From Clostridiales bacterium (GTDB lineage Bacteria > Bacillota > Clostridia > Clostridiales > Oxobacteraceae), in NCBI GenBank assembly GCA_030016385.1, contig JASEJN010000033.1, positions 1 through 37,540 of the forward strand: DNA of 37,540 bases, given 5' to 3'. A program made the position numbers and the translations under genes. Numbering within the stretch: the first letter of the stretch is position 1; each line of letters begins with the position of its first letter. Below, in pieces: positions 17,706 to 27,467 of this stretch. The notes under the pieces are model-generated. The model made no database searches. It was not told the origin of the DNA and saw only the letters and a list, made by a program, of their open reading frames with translations.

Positions 17706-18863
17706 TTACTTTGTTAAATTCCCCAATATTTTTCCGTCAAGTATATCAACTATTTTTTGTCTTAAAAAATTATATTTGCGGCTGCAGAAAATCAGCAGTA
17801 TGTCTTTTTCTCCCAAAGAATTGATTATATGATTTACGGGCGACAAATCTTCTCCCAGAATCTTTATTTCAGCATCATGATTTCCTATCGAATTATGCAA
17901 AATATCAGCATATTTCATATGGTCGGCATCTGCAAGAAGAAATATATTTTTAATTTTCAGTATCAGAGTCCATGTTCCGATCGATTCAAGTATATCTTTA
18001 TTTATTTCAAAAGAATTTTTAGCATCTAAATCAAAAATCAAATAAATATTATCATAAGGTAAATTTGGGATTGATTCAAAGCCGCTTTCAAAGCTCAATA
18101 TATTATCGCATATGTTATCGATAATCATATATCCATGTTCATATAATATTTTAAAACCTGTTTTATCAAGTGAAGAAAAATTAATTCCCGTCTTCACCAG
18201 GTTCATAGATATACCAAGAATCAAGGCCGTCGTAATTGCAGCAAGCCCGTTATAAACATTATACTGTCCTGCCGATTTTAAAGTGATAGGAATTTCCATG
18301 GGCTCAATTATATCACCGCTATACTGCATTATGGAGCGTTGTATACAGTAACAAAAGTCAATCTCCCTGCCGTATTCAACACTCGAAGCCGTAACAGTTG
18401 CCTTATTCCCGAGTCCATAAGTATAAAGATAGGTATTTTCCAAATTGATAATAATATTCTTCCAATGCTTATCATCTGTATTTAAAATAACAGTTTTTGT
18501 TTTATTTGCCGAGTTTATTATCGAGTTTATCCTATTTATACCTTCAGGGCTGCTTTCATAAGTACCATCAGATATACTACAATGAGTCAAAATATCAAAT
18601 CTAATGCTCTGATATCTGTATTTTAAGAAATCTTCATCCATTTCAACTATTATGATATCATTAATGGGATGTTTTTTTAATATTTTATTTAATTCAATTT
18701 TCGGCAAGTTTTTATCATTTACTACACTATTTTCATTGTTTATGATTGATACATGCAACCCTGAACGGTTAAATATGCCAAATAACATGTTAATTGTCGA
18801 AGTTTTCCCGTTTGAGCCGAAAACTCCTATAGTTAAAACTTCATTTCCCAAAGATGAAAGCAT
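17706..18863 (-). CDS. Short Mur-ligase-like protein lacking the N-terminal substrate domain
   Basis: A 385-residue protein with the Mur ligase ATP-binding loop GVFGSNGKTSTINM at residues 14-27. A central-domain block HCSISDGTYESSPEGINRI corresponds to the MurE region T-x-D-H-x-D-x-H-G, and KSAGQYNVYNGLAAITTAL matches the family's G-x-x-N-x-x-N-x-x-A-A. AAGGAG nine bases before the ATG makes this start firm, so the UDP-binding N-terminal domain is truly absent. The C-terminal domain lacks the DNPR-type motif of MurE. Which ligation it performs, if any, is unknown; MurT- or CapB-like relatives are possible, but MurT's zinc cysteines are absent. It lies next to pdaB on the same strand. Confidence 0.7.
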   Translation of the reverse strand: MLSSLGNEVLTIGVFGSNGKTSTINMLFGIFNRSGLHVSIINNENSVVNDKNLPKIELNKILKKHPINDIIIVEMDEDFLKYRYQSIRFDILTHCSISDGTYESSPEGINRINSIINSANKTKTVILNTDDKHWKNIIINLENTYLYTYGLGNKATVTASSVEYGREIDFCYCIQRSIMQYSGDIIEPMEIPITLKSAGQYNVYNGLAAITTALILGISMNLVKTGINFSSLDKTGFKILYEHGYMIIDNICDNILSFESGFESIPNLPYDNIYLIFDLDAKNSFEINKDILESIGTWTLILKIKNIFLLADADHMKYADILHNSIGNHDAEIKILGEDLSPVNHIINSLGEKDILLIFCSRKYNFLRQKIVDILDGKILGNLTK

Positions 18864-19006
18864 ATATTAACACTCCTTAAAATCATTATAGCTGTTATAT
18901 TATGGTAAATGAGCTGAGCATTTGTATAAATAATATACTCAGCATCTTTTATATAGTTTATAGTGTACAGTATGCTTATTTTTATTCTTAACAGCTATAT
19001 CAGGAG

Positions 19007-19777
19007 TTACTTTAATAGTTTTTGCATTCCCGTATTGTCTACATAGTAATTTTCTTTATACAAAAGGTCGGAAACTTTAATAAATTTATATCCATCCTTG
19101 CTCAAGCTATTTATGATTTCAGGCAGAGCGTTAACAGTAACCTTCGAATTGGTATGAAAAAGTATGATTGAACCGTTATTTGCTTTCGAGATCACCCTGT
19201 CCGTGACATCCTGCGCATTTTCCCCTTCTGTGTCCAATGAGTCTATATTCCATTGTACTATAGTATAATGCATTTCCTTTGCTGTTGAAATAACTTCATT
19301 ATTATATTCACCATACGGCACTCTAAGGAGGTTCGTTCTTTTGCCCGTTATCTTCATCAAGCATTCTTCGGCGTTTTTAATTTCATTTTTTATTTTTTCC
19401 GAAGGTATCTTTGTCATCTTTATATGGGTTGTTGAATGGTTTCCAATCTCATTCCCGCTCTCATTAATCGCTCTAACTGCATCAGGGTATCTTTGGGCCC
19501 ACGTGCCAAGTACAAAAAACGTTGCCTTGGTATTATGCCCTTCCAGTACGTTCAATATTTCGTTTATATACTGATCGCCCCAACCCACATCAAATGTCAA
19601 TGCGACTCTTTTTTCTTTTATATCCACTGAATATATGGGCATCTCACTATCATTGTTTACAAAATAACTGAATACGCCTGTTTTCAGATTGACCTGATAT
19701 ATTAAGGAAATGCAAATTATTGCAAATACAATAGCCACGCTTATTATTGTCCTTTTTCTGATTACAATAATATTCAA
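19007..19777 (-). CDS. pdaB: PdaB-like sporulation polysaccharide deacetylase
   Basis: A 256-residue protein with one N-terminal membrane anchor (about 10-28) and a NodB deacetylase domain. Motif 1 is LTFDVGWGD with Asp63 but Val in place of the usual second Asp, as in PdaB proteins that read FDISWGD. Motif 2 is HSTTH (His114 and His118), motif 3 is LRVPYGEYN, and the late histidine is in ILFHTNS. PdaB is needed for spore cortex maintenance in Bacillus. The missing metal-site aspartate raises doubt about classical deacetylase activity. It may be expressed in the forespore, but I could not identify a promoter. Confidence 0.82.
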   Translation of the reverse strand: MNIIVIRKRTIISVAIVFAIICISLIYQVNLKTGVFSYFVNNDSEMPIYSVDIKEKRVALTFDVGWGDQYINEILNVLEGHNTKATFFVLGTWAQRYPDAVRAINESGNEIGNHSTTHIKMTKIPSEKIKNEIKNAEECLMKITGKRTNLLRVPYGEYNNEVISTAKEMHYTIVQWNIDSLDTEGENAQDVTDRVISKANNGSIILFHTNSKVTVNALPEIINSLSKDGYKFIKVSDLLYKENYYVDNTGMQKLLK

Positions 19778-20015
19778 AGCAAACCCTCCAATAATTTATA
19801 CTTATATATTTATACTACTTCATGGGCCAATTTATAACGCGCTTCAAACCGGAATTGCTATTTTAACATGAGCAAAACCATGCGCTATATCCGGTATTAA
19901 TATGATGCGGAAAAACCTTTTTTATTTTATTTCGTCAAATGTATACAATGAGTGATTATGGCAAAAATAAATAATGTAACAGGTACAAAAGATAAAACCA
20001 CATATACAAAAGACA

Positions 20016-20041
20016 AAGCGGGATATTCCCGCTTATTTTTT
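20016..20041 (+). terminator. Isolated plus-strand terminator upstream of the second SASP gene
   Basis: AAGCGGGA (20016-20023) and TCCCGCTT (20027-20034) form an 8-bp stem with a 3-base loop followed by ATTTTTT on the plus strand. No plus-strand gene ends here; the region 19778-20222 has no convincing ORF. Confidence 0.7.
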
Positions 20042-20222
20042 CTGACTGGCAGGCAAAAGTAAAACTTGTAAAATATAGATAAAATATATGTATATGCTAA
20101 TATGATATTATTTATACATAATAGACATAATATAACTATCATATTTTTTATAAAATGGGATAAATTAATAATAAACCTAAGATTATTATTAAATACTACA
20201 ATGTATAAAAGGAGGAGAGTTT

Positions 20223-20465
20223 ATGGCATTAGGTCAAAATTCTTCAGGAAGGACACAGTTGGTGCCGGATGTGCATCACACTCTTGATAATATAAAATAT
20301 GAAATAGCTACAGAATTATCTATACCAGTACATCAGGGTTCAGAAGATTACTGGGGAAACATAACTTCAAAGGACTGCGGCAAAGTCGGGGGCATAATGG
20401 TAAAAAGGATGATAGCTCTTGCAGAGAAAGAGCTTTTAGGCGGCAAGCAGCTCGATAAAATATAA
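20223..20465 (+). CDS. Alpha/beta-type small acid-soluble spore protein
   Basis: An 80-residue SASP with the core TLDNIKYEIATELSIPVHQG and GNITSKDCGKVGGIMVKRMIALAEKEL. The helix-turn-helix DNA-coating surface and the GPR cleavage region (K-Y-E-I-A-T-E) are recognisable. The second segment WGNITSKDCGK replaces the usual ARQNGSVGG, making it a divergent member. AAAGGAGGAGA precedes the ATG. The upstream CATAATA motifs could be sigma-G -10 boxes, but no good -35 is paired with them. Confidence 0.9.
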   Translation: MALGQNSSGRTQLVPDVHHTLDNIKYEIATELSIPVHQGSEDYWGNITSKDCGKVGGIMVKRMIALAEKELLGGKQLDKI

Positions 20466-20469
20466 TATT

Positions 20470-20507
20470 CAACTAAAATTGGCCTGAATCCAGGCCAATT
20501 TTAGTTG
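20470..20507. terminator. 17-bp perfect hairpin after the SASP gene
   Basis: Arms 20470-20486 and 20491-20507 are exact complements around AATC. The stem end contains TTTTAG, but no T-run follows the hairpin. It ends the SASP transcript together with the next hairpin. Confidence 0.75.
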
Positions 20508-20513
20508 GCGGGT

Positions 20514-20553
20514 AAAAAACATGCCGTACAAAAAATGGTACGGCATGTTTTTT
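20514..20553. terminator. Bidirectional terminator between SASP and the GH116 gene
   Basis: Arms 20514-20529 and 20538-20553 pair perfectly over 16 bp. The A-run and T-run flanks give a usable T-tract on each strand, and the hairpin covers the GH116 stop codon. Confidence 0.85.
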
Positions 20554-22921
20554 ATTCGACTATTGTTTTCTCAATATCAATAAAGCCGCTGGCAACATCA
20601 ACGGATACGTTGTCTCCGTCCACCTCCACAGTTCCATAGCCTGTCTCAGTTGAAATAAAGCTTTTATAACTATTGCTGTTATTTGTTCTTACATACAGCG
20701 TTTTTTCGATATTATCGTATCTTACGCCGGTAAAGCCAAATATCAGCGAATATGATGCCATGGCGCGCGCATACCAGTTCCCACACTCATATTCATCGAA
20801 GGGATTGCGTACGGTGCCGTCATACCTTCTGCGGCAACTTCTGACTATATCAAGGGCCTCTTTTGTATAGCCCTTGATCAAAAGATGGGATGCAACCTGG
20901 TATTCGATTCCCGTCCAAACCTCGTCGCTGTATACGAATGGGAGAGAAGGCTTGCCGCCTTTGGGCCATGTACAGAGAAGCAATCCGGCTTCGTTGCCGA
21001 GGGCGTATCCCGGACGTTGTGGATTGGCGTGAGATGACAGATTTTCTTTATAATTATACTTATATATGCTCAATAAATCTGACCTTAATTTATCGTCGTC
21101 GATAATATCGTCAAGGCCGCTTATTTCAGACAGCCAGACGCCGACTACACTATCCGACAGGCAGCCTGTTGCATACTGATATTTCGGACCCTCTCTTTCA
21201 AGCAATGCTTTATTTTCAGTATTTGCTCCTTCATATGAAAATTTGGTGTGCAAATTCCTATACATTACCTTCTGATAGAAATATTCGCCGTTGTATAAAT
21301 TGTTTTCAACATATGATCTGCCTTTTTTATAAAGCTCGCTGTATAAATCATATTTCTCGCCGAGTGCCTGTGCCATTTTGCAGGCAGCCTTCAACGCTCC
21401 CAGATAAAACGACGAACACATCGCGTCAACTCCCCAGAATTCGATGTCATATGTATTATGATGAGGTTCGGTCAATACTCCGTTGCGATCCGGATCCCAG
21501 GTCTTTATGCAATAATTCAAGCTTTTGCATACCCTCGGCCATATGGTTTTCAGCCATAAATTATCTCCGCATATGCGCCAGTCGCGATAAACTTTGATAA
21601 TTCCGCCGAGCTGCCCGTCGCTTGCAGCTCTAAATGTGTGCTTTGCCTTCCTAATAGGAAGATATGCCCTGAACTCCTGATGTCCGGTCAAATCATCCTG
21701 CATATCATAGAATTCGGTTTGCCTGAGACCTCGCTCAAGCCTGGGGAATAAATTGCATATGGTCTGCGCGTAATTCCATACATGAGTACATGAGCCGTGG
21801 CAGGAACCTTTGGTATCGCAGCAGCCTTCCCATCCCCATAGCCGGCCGTCTGCCTGCCTTAATATTGTCGGAGATTTCAATATCGACAGATTTGCTGCAA
21901 CCGCTTCGATAATTTCATCGGGCAATGTGGTGTCATAAAAGTAATTTGTAAATTTTCTTGTATCCCGGTATAAAATATTATAATTTTTACACCATGCATC
22001 GTTGCATTCGTTGATATTCGAGAACACCGATGTATACCACGGCTTATAAGTTTCTTTTACGGAATCATCGCCGATATTCAAATCGGAATCGGGCACAAAC
22101 CATGAAAGTTTTAATTTTATTTTCTTGTTTTCGCCGCTTTTCAATTTAAATGGAACTGCTATCGTGCCTCCCGGTTCGGTGCCCCTTTCCGAATCCGGGT
22201 ATTCTTTATTTTGATATTGGCCGGCGCTTATCCCATTCCAGAGCATCGTCATAGTGTCAAACCATCCGCCGCGAAACCATGCCGTATCAACATATGTATC
22301 CTCGTCATTTATGCAGGCGCAGAATGCCCCTTTATTGTACGGAGCTTTTTCTGAAGCCGACTGTTCAAGCACAAAACCGCCTTTTATCGCTCTTACCCTG
22401 CTGTCGCCGTCGATTTTCATGAAATTTACAGAATTAAAATAATAGACGGCTTCAATATCCGCACCGCCTATATTTTTAAAATTATATTCAAGAGCCGCAA
22501 ACGGATAGCTTGATCGGTCCTCGCCATTAGGAATAAAGGGACTCCATGCCGTTATTTCCACGCTGACAGGCATAACATCGTCGCCGAGCGTTATGCTGGC
22601 AAAAGGGAAGTGCGAAGCAAACTCGCCCTTGATGAATCTGGGCAGTCCGTAATCTTTTCCGGATAAGCCAAGGCCCGAATCATTTCCGCATGAAAAAATT
22701 TTATGTTTTGCCACCGGCGCCTCGATAACCTTTGATCTTTTATTGTTTTCATCCTTTACCGTAAGGACGCTGAAAATATTAGGCTCAAAATTAATATTTG
22801 GACGGTTGCGTACCGATATGCTGCTTAAACTGCCGTTTCCGCATATGCAAATCATACCGGCGCCTATACCTCCTAAAGGATAAGATATATTCTCAAGTGA
22901 ATCGCCTTCATATTTTTTCAT
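20552..22921 (-). CDS. GH116-family glycoside hydrolase
   Basis: A 789-residue protein of the GBA2/bile-acid beta-glucosidase family. The N-terminal beta-sandwich opens with YPLGGIGAGMICICGNGSLSSISVRNRP, and the (alpha/alpha) barrel starts near residue 330. The likely nucleophile is Glu365 in GRLWGWEGCC and the acid/base Asp492 in HHNTYDIEFWG. CTHVWNYAQTICNLFPRLER and SFYLGALKA are conserved family blocks. No signal peptide, so a cytoplasmic beta-glycosidase acting on imported oligosaccharides or glycosides is likely; specificity is not predictable. Three cysteines cluster around GCCDTKGSCHGSC. The start has AGGAGG upstream. It is divergent from the DUF4364 regulator. Confidence 0.85.
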   Translation of the reverse strand: MKKYEGDSLENISYPLGGIGAGMICICGNGSLSSISVRNRPNINFEPNIFSVLTVKDENNKRSKVIEAPVAKHKIFSCGNDSGLGLSGKDYGLPRFIKGEFASHFPFASITLGDDVMPVSVEITAWSPFIPNGEDRSSYPFAALEYNFKNIGGADIEAVYYFNSVNFMKIDGDSRVRAIKGGFVLEQSASEKAPYNKGAFCACINDEDTYVDTAWFRGGWFDTMTMLWNGISAGQYQNKEYPDSERGTEPGGTIAVPFKLKSGENKKIKLKLSWFVPDSDLNIGDDSVKETYKPWYTSVFSNINECNDAWCKNYNILYRDTRKFTNYFYDTTLPDEIIEAVAANLSILKSPTILRQADGRLWGWEGCCDTKGSCHGSCTHVWNYAQTICNLFPRLERGLRQTEFYDMQDDLTGHQEFRAYLPIRKAKHTFRAASDGQLGGIIKVYRDWRICGDNLWLKTIWPRVCKSLNYCIKTWDPDRNGVLTEPHHNTYDIEFWGVDAMCSSFYLGALKAACKMAQALGEKYDLYSELYKKGRSYVENNLYNGEYFYQKVMYRNLHTKFSYEGANTENKALLEREGPKYQYATGCLSDSVVGVWLSEISGLDDIIDDDKLRSDLLSIYKYNYKENLSSHANPQRPGYALGNEAGLLLCTWPKGGKPSLPFVYSDEVWTGIEYQVASHLLIKGYTKEALDIVRSCRRRYDGTVRNPFDEYECGNWYARAMASYSLIFGFTGVRYDNIEKTLYVRTNNSNSYKSFISTETGYGTVEVDGDNVSVDVASGFIDIEKTIVE

Positions 22922-23039
22922 ATTGCATTCAACTCCTCCTTTATAGGCGGGTACATATTTTATATTTGAAGAATATATATACCCCTTTTATATACTTTTT
23001 TTTTATACTATGTTTGTTATAATGTATATGGAGAATATT

Positions 23040-23067
23040 TTGCAAGCTTTACAATTGAAAGTATAAT
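23040..23067 (+). promoter_or_regulatory. Promoter candidate of the DUF4364 gene
   Basis: TTGCAA (23040-23045), 16-base spacer, TATAAT (23062-23067), about 50 bases before the start. The 195-base divergent region also holds the unidentified GH116 promoter. Confidence 0.5.
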
Positions 23068-23116
23068 ATATATTTGTTGATAATAAAAGTTAATATTGAT
23101 TCAAGGGGATTATATT

Positions 23117-23641
23117 ATGGATGAGATTACACAAGAACTTGCCGAAAATAAGCTTCTTCTTTTGTATATATTTAATAAAATAAAAAATCCGATAACAAAT
23201 GCTAAAATCATAGAGATTGTTCTGGATAACAATCTTATAAACTATTTTTTGCTTCAGCAGTATCTAAGCGAGCTTGTTTCATCAGGATTTTTAAAAACAA
23301 TTATAGAAGACAAGAAAAAATATCTTGCCATTTCTCCCTCCGGTCAAAAGGTACTCCAATATTTTGAGGACAGGATATCGACCAAGAAAAAGGATATTGT
23401 CCGGTTGTATTTTAAGAAGTATCCTGATTTGTTAAAAAAGCAGCTTGATATAAACGCTGATTACTTCCCGGCTAAAGACAATAATTTTATAGTAAGCTGC
23501 AGTATATTTGAAAATGGGTCGACTCTATTCGATTTTAAGTTATCGGTAAAATCCGTGGCAGAAGCCAAAAAAATCTGCCGCTCCTGGAGGCTTAATGCCT
23601 TAAAATACTATGATGATTTTCTAAAAGTCCTTAAACATTAG
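23117..23641 (+). CDS. DUF4364 family protein, winged-helix regulator type
   Basis: About 174 residues from the ATG at 23117, which has AAGGGG eight bases upstream; the longer TTG frame lacks support. The N-terminal two thirds (LLLLYIFNKIKNPITNAKIIEIVLDNNLINYFLLQQYLSELVSSGFL...LAISPSGQKVLQYFEDRI) is a winged-helix DNA-binding fold as in DUF4364. The C-terminal part carries the family's beta region VSCSIFENGSTLFDFKLSV. The family is confined to Firmicutes and poorly studied. Being divergent from GH116 it might regulate that gene, but this is only positional inference. Its end overlaps the convergent beta-propeller gene by 11 bases. Confidence 0.78.
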   Translation: MDEITQELAENKLLLLYIFNKIKNPITNAKIIEIVLDNNLINYFLLQQYLSELVSSGFLKTIIEDKKKYLAISPSGQKVLQYFEDRISTKKKDIVRLYFKKYPDLLKKQLDINADYFPAKDNNFIVSCSIFENGSTLFDFKLSVKSVAEAKKICRSWRLNALKYYDDFLKVLKH

Positions 23642-24590
23642 CATCTCCAATGTAAACAATCGATGCAGGCTCCCTACCGACTTTTAAGCTGCATTTTATT
23701 TTTCCCGTATCCGCATCGATGGCGGATATGCTGCCTTCATCGATATTGGTTACATAGATGGTGTCATCCTCTCCAACCGTTATTCCCCTTATGGATTTTT
23801 CAAGCTTGAGTATTTTATTTACTTCAAATCTGTTAAGATCGATTTTATATATATCACAGCTCAGCATATTCGAGACATACAATGTCTGCTCATCGTATAG
23901 CGCAGTAAATTGGACCGGCATCTTGCCAACGCCTATGCTTTTTATGACATTGAAATTTTTAGTAGATATAACCGATACAGTTCCATTTTTGTCAAACCCC
24001 ATATAACTATTTAAAACATATAAAAAATGTCCGTCCAAAGAGGGTATTATATCCATAGGGCATTTTCCGGTTTTGACGCACAAAACCTTTGAATTGGTTT
24101 CAGTCTCCATTACAGATATGCTATCGCTCCCCATATCCGCACTATAAACATATCCGCCGTCAGGACTTATGCATAACCCATGGGGCATTGCACCGACAGT
24201 AATCTGGGCCGCTATTTTTTTTGTATTTGAATCTATAATGCAGACAGAATCGGAATCAGCATTAGTCACATAGATATATGCCCCATCTTTCCCAAACACC
24301 ATATCATTGGGATGATTACCGGCAAAAAAAGAATCCGTTAATGTAAAATCGTCCATATTTATAACCGATATACTGTCATCGAAACAGTTGACACAGTAAA
24401 CGCACCTTTTGTCTTTATGGACTTTTAAACTATGAGGGCCTATCAAAGGCTTTTTAAAAGGCATATTGATATTGCCATACTTTTCATGCGCTGATTTCAG
24501 ATGTATCCTTTTTATTTCAGCAAAACTTTCCGAATCCACGATGGAAACCGAGTCGTCGCTCATATTAGACACTAAAAGTATATCCCGCAT
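23631..24590 (-). CDS. YVTN-repeat beta-propeller protein
   Basis: A 319-residue protein made of about seven repeats of roughly 42 residues, each with a pattern like IYVTNADSDSVCIIDSNTKKI and a following G-x-x-P-x-x-(I/M)-x-x-(S/T)-x-D-G. The N-terminus starts directly with the propeller (LLVSNMSDDSVSIVDSES), with no signal peptide, so it would be cytoplasmic. Propellers of this type bind diverse ligands, and many are annotated loosely as lactonases or surface-layer proteins; I assign no reaction. An inverted repeat lies in its upstream region. Confidence 0.8.
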   Translation of the reverse strand: MRDILLVSNMSDDSVSIVDSESFAEIKRIHLKSAHEKYGNINMPFKKPLIGPHSLKVHKDKRCVYCVNCFDDSISVINMDDFTLTDSFFAGNHPNDMVFGKDGAYIYVTNADSDSVCIIDSNTKKIAAQITVGAMPHGLCISPDGGYVYSADMGSDSISVMETETNSKVLCVKTGKCPMDIIPSLDGHFLYVLNSYMGFDKNGTVSVISTKNFNVIKSIGVGKMPVQFTALYDEQTLYVSNMLSCDIYKIDLNRFEVNKILKLEKSIRGITVGEDDTIYVTNIDEGSISAIDADTGKIKCSLKVGREPASIVYIGDANV

Positions 24591-24623
24591 ATGTGACCAT
24601 CTTTATATAAATTATATTATATT

Positions 24624-24653
24624 TTATGTAACAATTTGAATTTAGTTACATAA
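24624..24653. promoter_or_regulatory. Inverted repeat upstream of the beta-propeller gene, candidate operator
   Basis: TTATGTAAC (24624-24632) and GTTACATAA (24645-24653) are exact complements separated by 12 bases, in front of TATAAT-like boxes on the minus strand. The palindrome with a one-turn spacing fits a dimeric regulator site. Confidence 0.5.
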
Positions 24654-24744
24654 AACTGCATTTCTAATGTACGATCCGGTTGCAAGATATACCGATCCCA
24701 AACCTTTGCAACGCATCTATGCTTTAAATATAAAAGCAAAAGCA

Positions 24745-24790
24745 TTAGCTGCTTAAAGGTTCCACTTGCCATTCCCTTCCAAGCAGCTAA
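24745..24790 (-). terminator. Possible valS terminator
   Basis: TTAGCTGCTT and AAGCAGCTAA pair over 10 bp across a 26-base loop that can fold further. On the minus strand TGCTTTTGCTTTTATATTT follows. It starts 14 bases after the valS stop. Confidence 0.5.
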
Positions 24791-24803
24791 CGGTTGCCCT
24801 GCC

Positions 24804-27455
24804 TTAACTATTCAGGTTTTTAAGCCTTTCAAGGACTTTATTCATCATTTCCTGATATTTTATCTTTTTGGATTTTTCCTGTTCAACGATTTTTTCCGGG
24901 GCCTTTGATAAAAATTTTTCATTGCCCAGCTTATTATTGACCCTTTTTAATTCGCCGTCGAGCCTCTCCTTCTCCTTAGTCAGCCTCTCTATCTCCCTTT
25001 TGATATCTATAAGCTCCGAAAGAGGCATATAGATTTCGGCTCCCTGGATTATCGCGCTTACTGAATTTTGAGGTATATTTCCCTTTGTGCTTGATACATC
25101 TATACTGCTTGCACTTGCAAGTTTCTCAAAAAACCTCTTTCCTTCGGTCATGGCATCAAATGTAACGCCGTTGTGAGCTACAATGATAACCCTTGCCTTT
25201 CTTGAAGGCGAAACGTTCATTTCCGCCCTTACATTCCTTATACCCTTTATTGCATCGATTATTGCATTCACTTTCGCCTCCGAATCACCATCGATGGCCG
25301 ATTCATGAAATTGCGGCCATTTTGACGTGATTATAGGTTCATTGTCTGCTGTTAAGTGATCATATATTTCTTCTGTAATAAAAGGCATGAATGGATGAAG
25401 AAGCTTTAAAATCCCACGAAGAACATATAAAAGAGTATACTGTGCTGCTTTTTTTGAATTTATATCCGTCCTATACAGCCTCTCCTTTACCATTTCAATA
25501 TACCAGTCACAAAACTCAGACCATGAAAAATCATATATTTTCTGCGCTGCTATTCCAAGTTCAAATTTATCCAGATTCTCTGTAACTTCTTTTACCACTC
25601 TGTTAAATCTGCTGAGTATCCACTTATCTTCAATAACTAAGTTATTTTCAACTTCTTCTTTTTCGATATTCATTTCATCCAAGTTCATTATGACAAACCT
25701 TGACGCATTCCATATCTTATTTGCAAAATTTCTTGCAGCCTCAACTCTTTCCATATAGAATCTCATATCGTTTCCCGGACTGTTTCCGGTAATCAGCATG
25801 AACCTTAATGCGTCTGCACCATATTTATCGATTACATCTAACGGATCTATGCCATTACCCAGGGACTTGCTCATTTTTCTTCCTTCTGAATCCCTTACGA
25901 TACCGTTTATATAAACATATTTAAAAGGCACTTCCCCCATCGATTCGATTCCTGAAAAAATCATTCTTGCCACCCAGAAAAATATGATATCATATCCTGT
26001 CACGAGCACATCCGTTTTATAAAAGTAATCGAGATCTTCTGTTTTTTGGGGCCATCCCAATGTTGAAAAAGGCCAGAGCGCTGAACTAAACCATGTATCC
26101 AGCACATCCGGGTCCTGCTTTATATTTGAAGAGCCGCATTTATCACATCTGCCGGGAGTATTTTTTGAAACGATTATATTTCCGCAGTCCATGCAATACC
26201 ATACGGGAATCCTGTGCCCCCACCAGAGCTGCCTCGATATGCACCAATCCTGTATGTTCTCCATCCAGTTATAATATATCTTTGAAAACCTGTCTGGTAT
26301 AAATTTTACTTTGCCCTCCCTTACGGCATCTATTGCCGGCTCTGCAAGAGGTTTCATCTTGACGAACCATTGTTTTGATAGCAGAGGCTCTATTGTCGTC
26401 TTGCACCTGTAACATTCTCCGACATCGTGGACATGGTCCTCGATTTTCACCAAAAGATTTAAATTTGAAAGCTCTGAAACTATTTTTTCTCTGGCATCAT
26501 ATCTGTCCATGCCTTGGTATTTTCCAGCCAGGCTGTTCATGGTGCCGTCGTCATTCATTACCCTTACCTGCTTTAGACCATGCCTTGCTCCCACTTCAAA
26601 ATCATTCGGATCATGGGCGGGGGTTATTTTTACACATCCCGTTCCAAATTCCATATCGACATATTCATCCGCTACAATAGGTATTTCCCTGTTCATTATG
26701 GGAAGCATGGCAGTTTTGCCTATTAAATGCCTATACCTCTCATCATCAGGATTTACAGCCACGGCAGTATCGCCGAGCATGGTCTCCGGTCTCGTCGTGG
26801 CGATTGTTATATACTCGCTGCTGTCCTTTATCGGATATTTTATATACCAGAGATGCCCCGCTTGCTCGGTATATTCCACTTCTGCATCGGACAATGCAGT
26901 TTTACATCTGGGGCACCAGTTTATTATCCTGTTTCCTTGATATATAAGCCCTTTTTTATATAAATTTACAAAAACCGTTTTCACTGCATCGTTTAATCCT
27001 TCATCCATTGTAAAGCGCTCTCTTGTCCAGTCACATGAAGTTCCCAATTTTTGAAGTTGCTTTTTTATTCTCTCCCTGTATTTTTTTGTCCATTCCCAGA
27101 CATAACCCAAAAAAGCCTCTCTGCCTATCTCTTTTTTCGAAATGCCTCTTCCCCTTAAATCCTCTTCCACTTTTACCTCAGTTGCGATGCTTGCATGATC
27201 TTCTCCCGGAAGAAATAGCGCTGAATAGCCTTCCATCCTCTTCCACCTGATCAATATATCCTGTAAAGTCACATTCAGAGCATGCCCTAAATGCAACTGA
27301 CCCGTTATATTCGGAGGAGGCATTACAATAGTAAAAGGCTTTTTATCGCGACTTATACGTGGTGTAAAATATCCATTTTCAAGCCATGTTTTATAAATTC
27401 TTTCCTCGAATTCCTTCGGATTATACTTTTTAGCCAAATTAACATTCTCATCCAT
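24804..27455 (-). CDS. valS: Valyl-tRNA synthetase
   Basis: An 883-residue class I aminoacyl-tRNA synthetase. The HIGH motif is HLGH (55-58) in [16 protein letters not shown], the editing domain includes [20 protein letters not shown], and the KMSKS motif is at 527-531 in [16 protein letters not shown]. Zinc-type cysteine pairs CPRC, CYRC, CMDC and CDKC are present. The end is a coiled-coil arm rich in Lys/Glu ([27 protein letters not shown]), typical of ValRS. AAGGAGAGAG precedes the ATG. It follows a small membrane-protein gene by 12 bases, and both lie downstream of a valine-type T-box. Confidence 0.97.
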   Translation of the reverse strand: MDENVNLAKKYNPKEFEERIYKTWLENGYFTPRISRDKKPFTIVMPPPNITGQLHLGHALNVTLQDILIRWKRMEGYSALFLPGEDHASIATEVKVEEDLRGRGISKKEIGREAFLGYVWEWTKKYRERIKKQLQKLGTSCDWTRERFTMDEGLNDAVKTVFVNLYKKGLIYQGNRIINWCPRCKTALSDAEVEYTEQAGHLWYIKYPIKDSSEYITIATTRPETMLGDTAVAVNPDDERYRHLIGKTAMLPIMNREIPIVADEYVDMEFGTGCVKITPAHDPNDFEVGARHGLKQVRVMNDDGTMNSLAGKYQGMDRYDAREKIVSELSNLNLLVKIEDHVHDVGECYRCKTTIEPLLSKQWFVKMKPLAEPAIDAVREGKVKFIPDRFSKIYYNWMENIQDWCISRQLWWGHRIPVWYCMDCGNIIVSKNTPGRCDKCGSSNIKQDPDVLDTWFSSALWPFSTLGWPQKTEDLDYFYKTDVLVTGYDIIFFWVARMIFSGIESMGEVPFKYVYINGIVRDSEGRKMSKSLGNGIDPLDVIDKYGADALRFMLITGNSPGNDMRFYMERVEAARNFANKIWNASRFVIMNLDEMNIEKEEVENNLVIEDKWILSRFNRVVKEVTENLDKFELGIAAQKIYDFSWSEFCDWYIEMVKERLYRTDINSKKAAQYTLLYVLRGILKLLHPFMPFITEEIYDHLTADNEPIITSKWPQFHESAIDGDSEAKVNAIIDAIKGIRNVRAEMNVSPSRKARVIIVAHNGVTFDAMTEGKRFFEKLASASSIDVSSTKGNIPQNSVSAIIQGAEIYMPLSELIDIKREIERLTKEKERLDGELKRVNNKLGNEKFLSKAPEKIVEQEKSKKIKYQEMMNKVLERLKNLNS

Positions 27456-27467
27456 TTTTCTCTCTCC

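Noticed and set aside
19958..20062. 34-codon plus-strand peptide (MAKINNVTG...)
   Set aside because: The predicted terminator lies inside it and no good ribosome site precedes it.
19927..20142. 71-residue hydrophobic frame on the minus strand
   Set aside because: It runs through a plus-strand terminator hairpin, has no ribosome site, and its hydrophobicity reflects AT-rich sequence.
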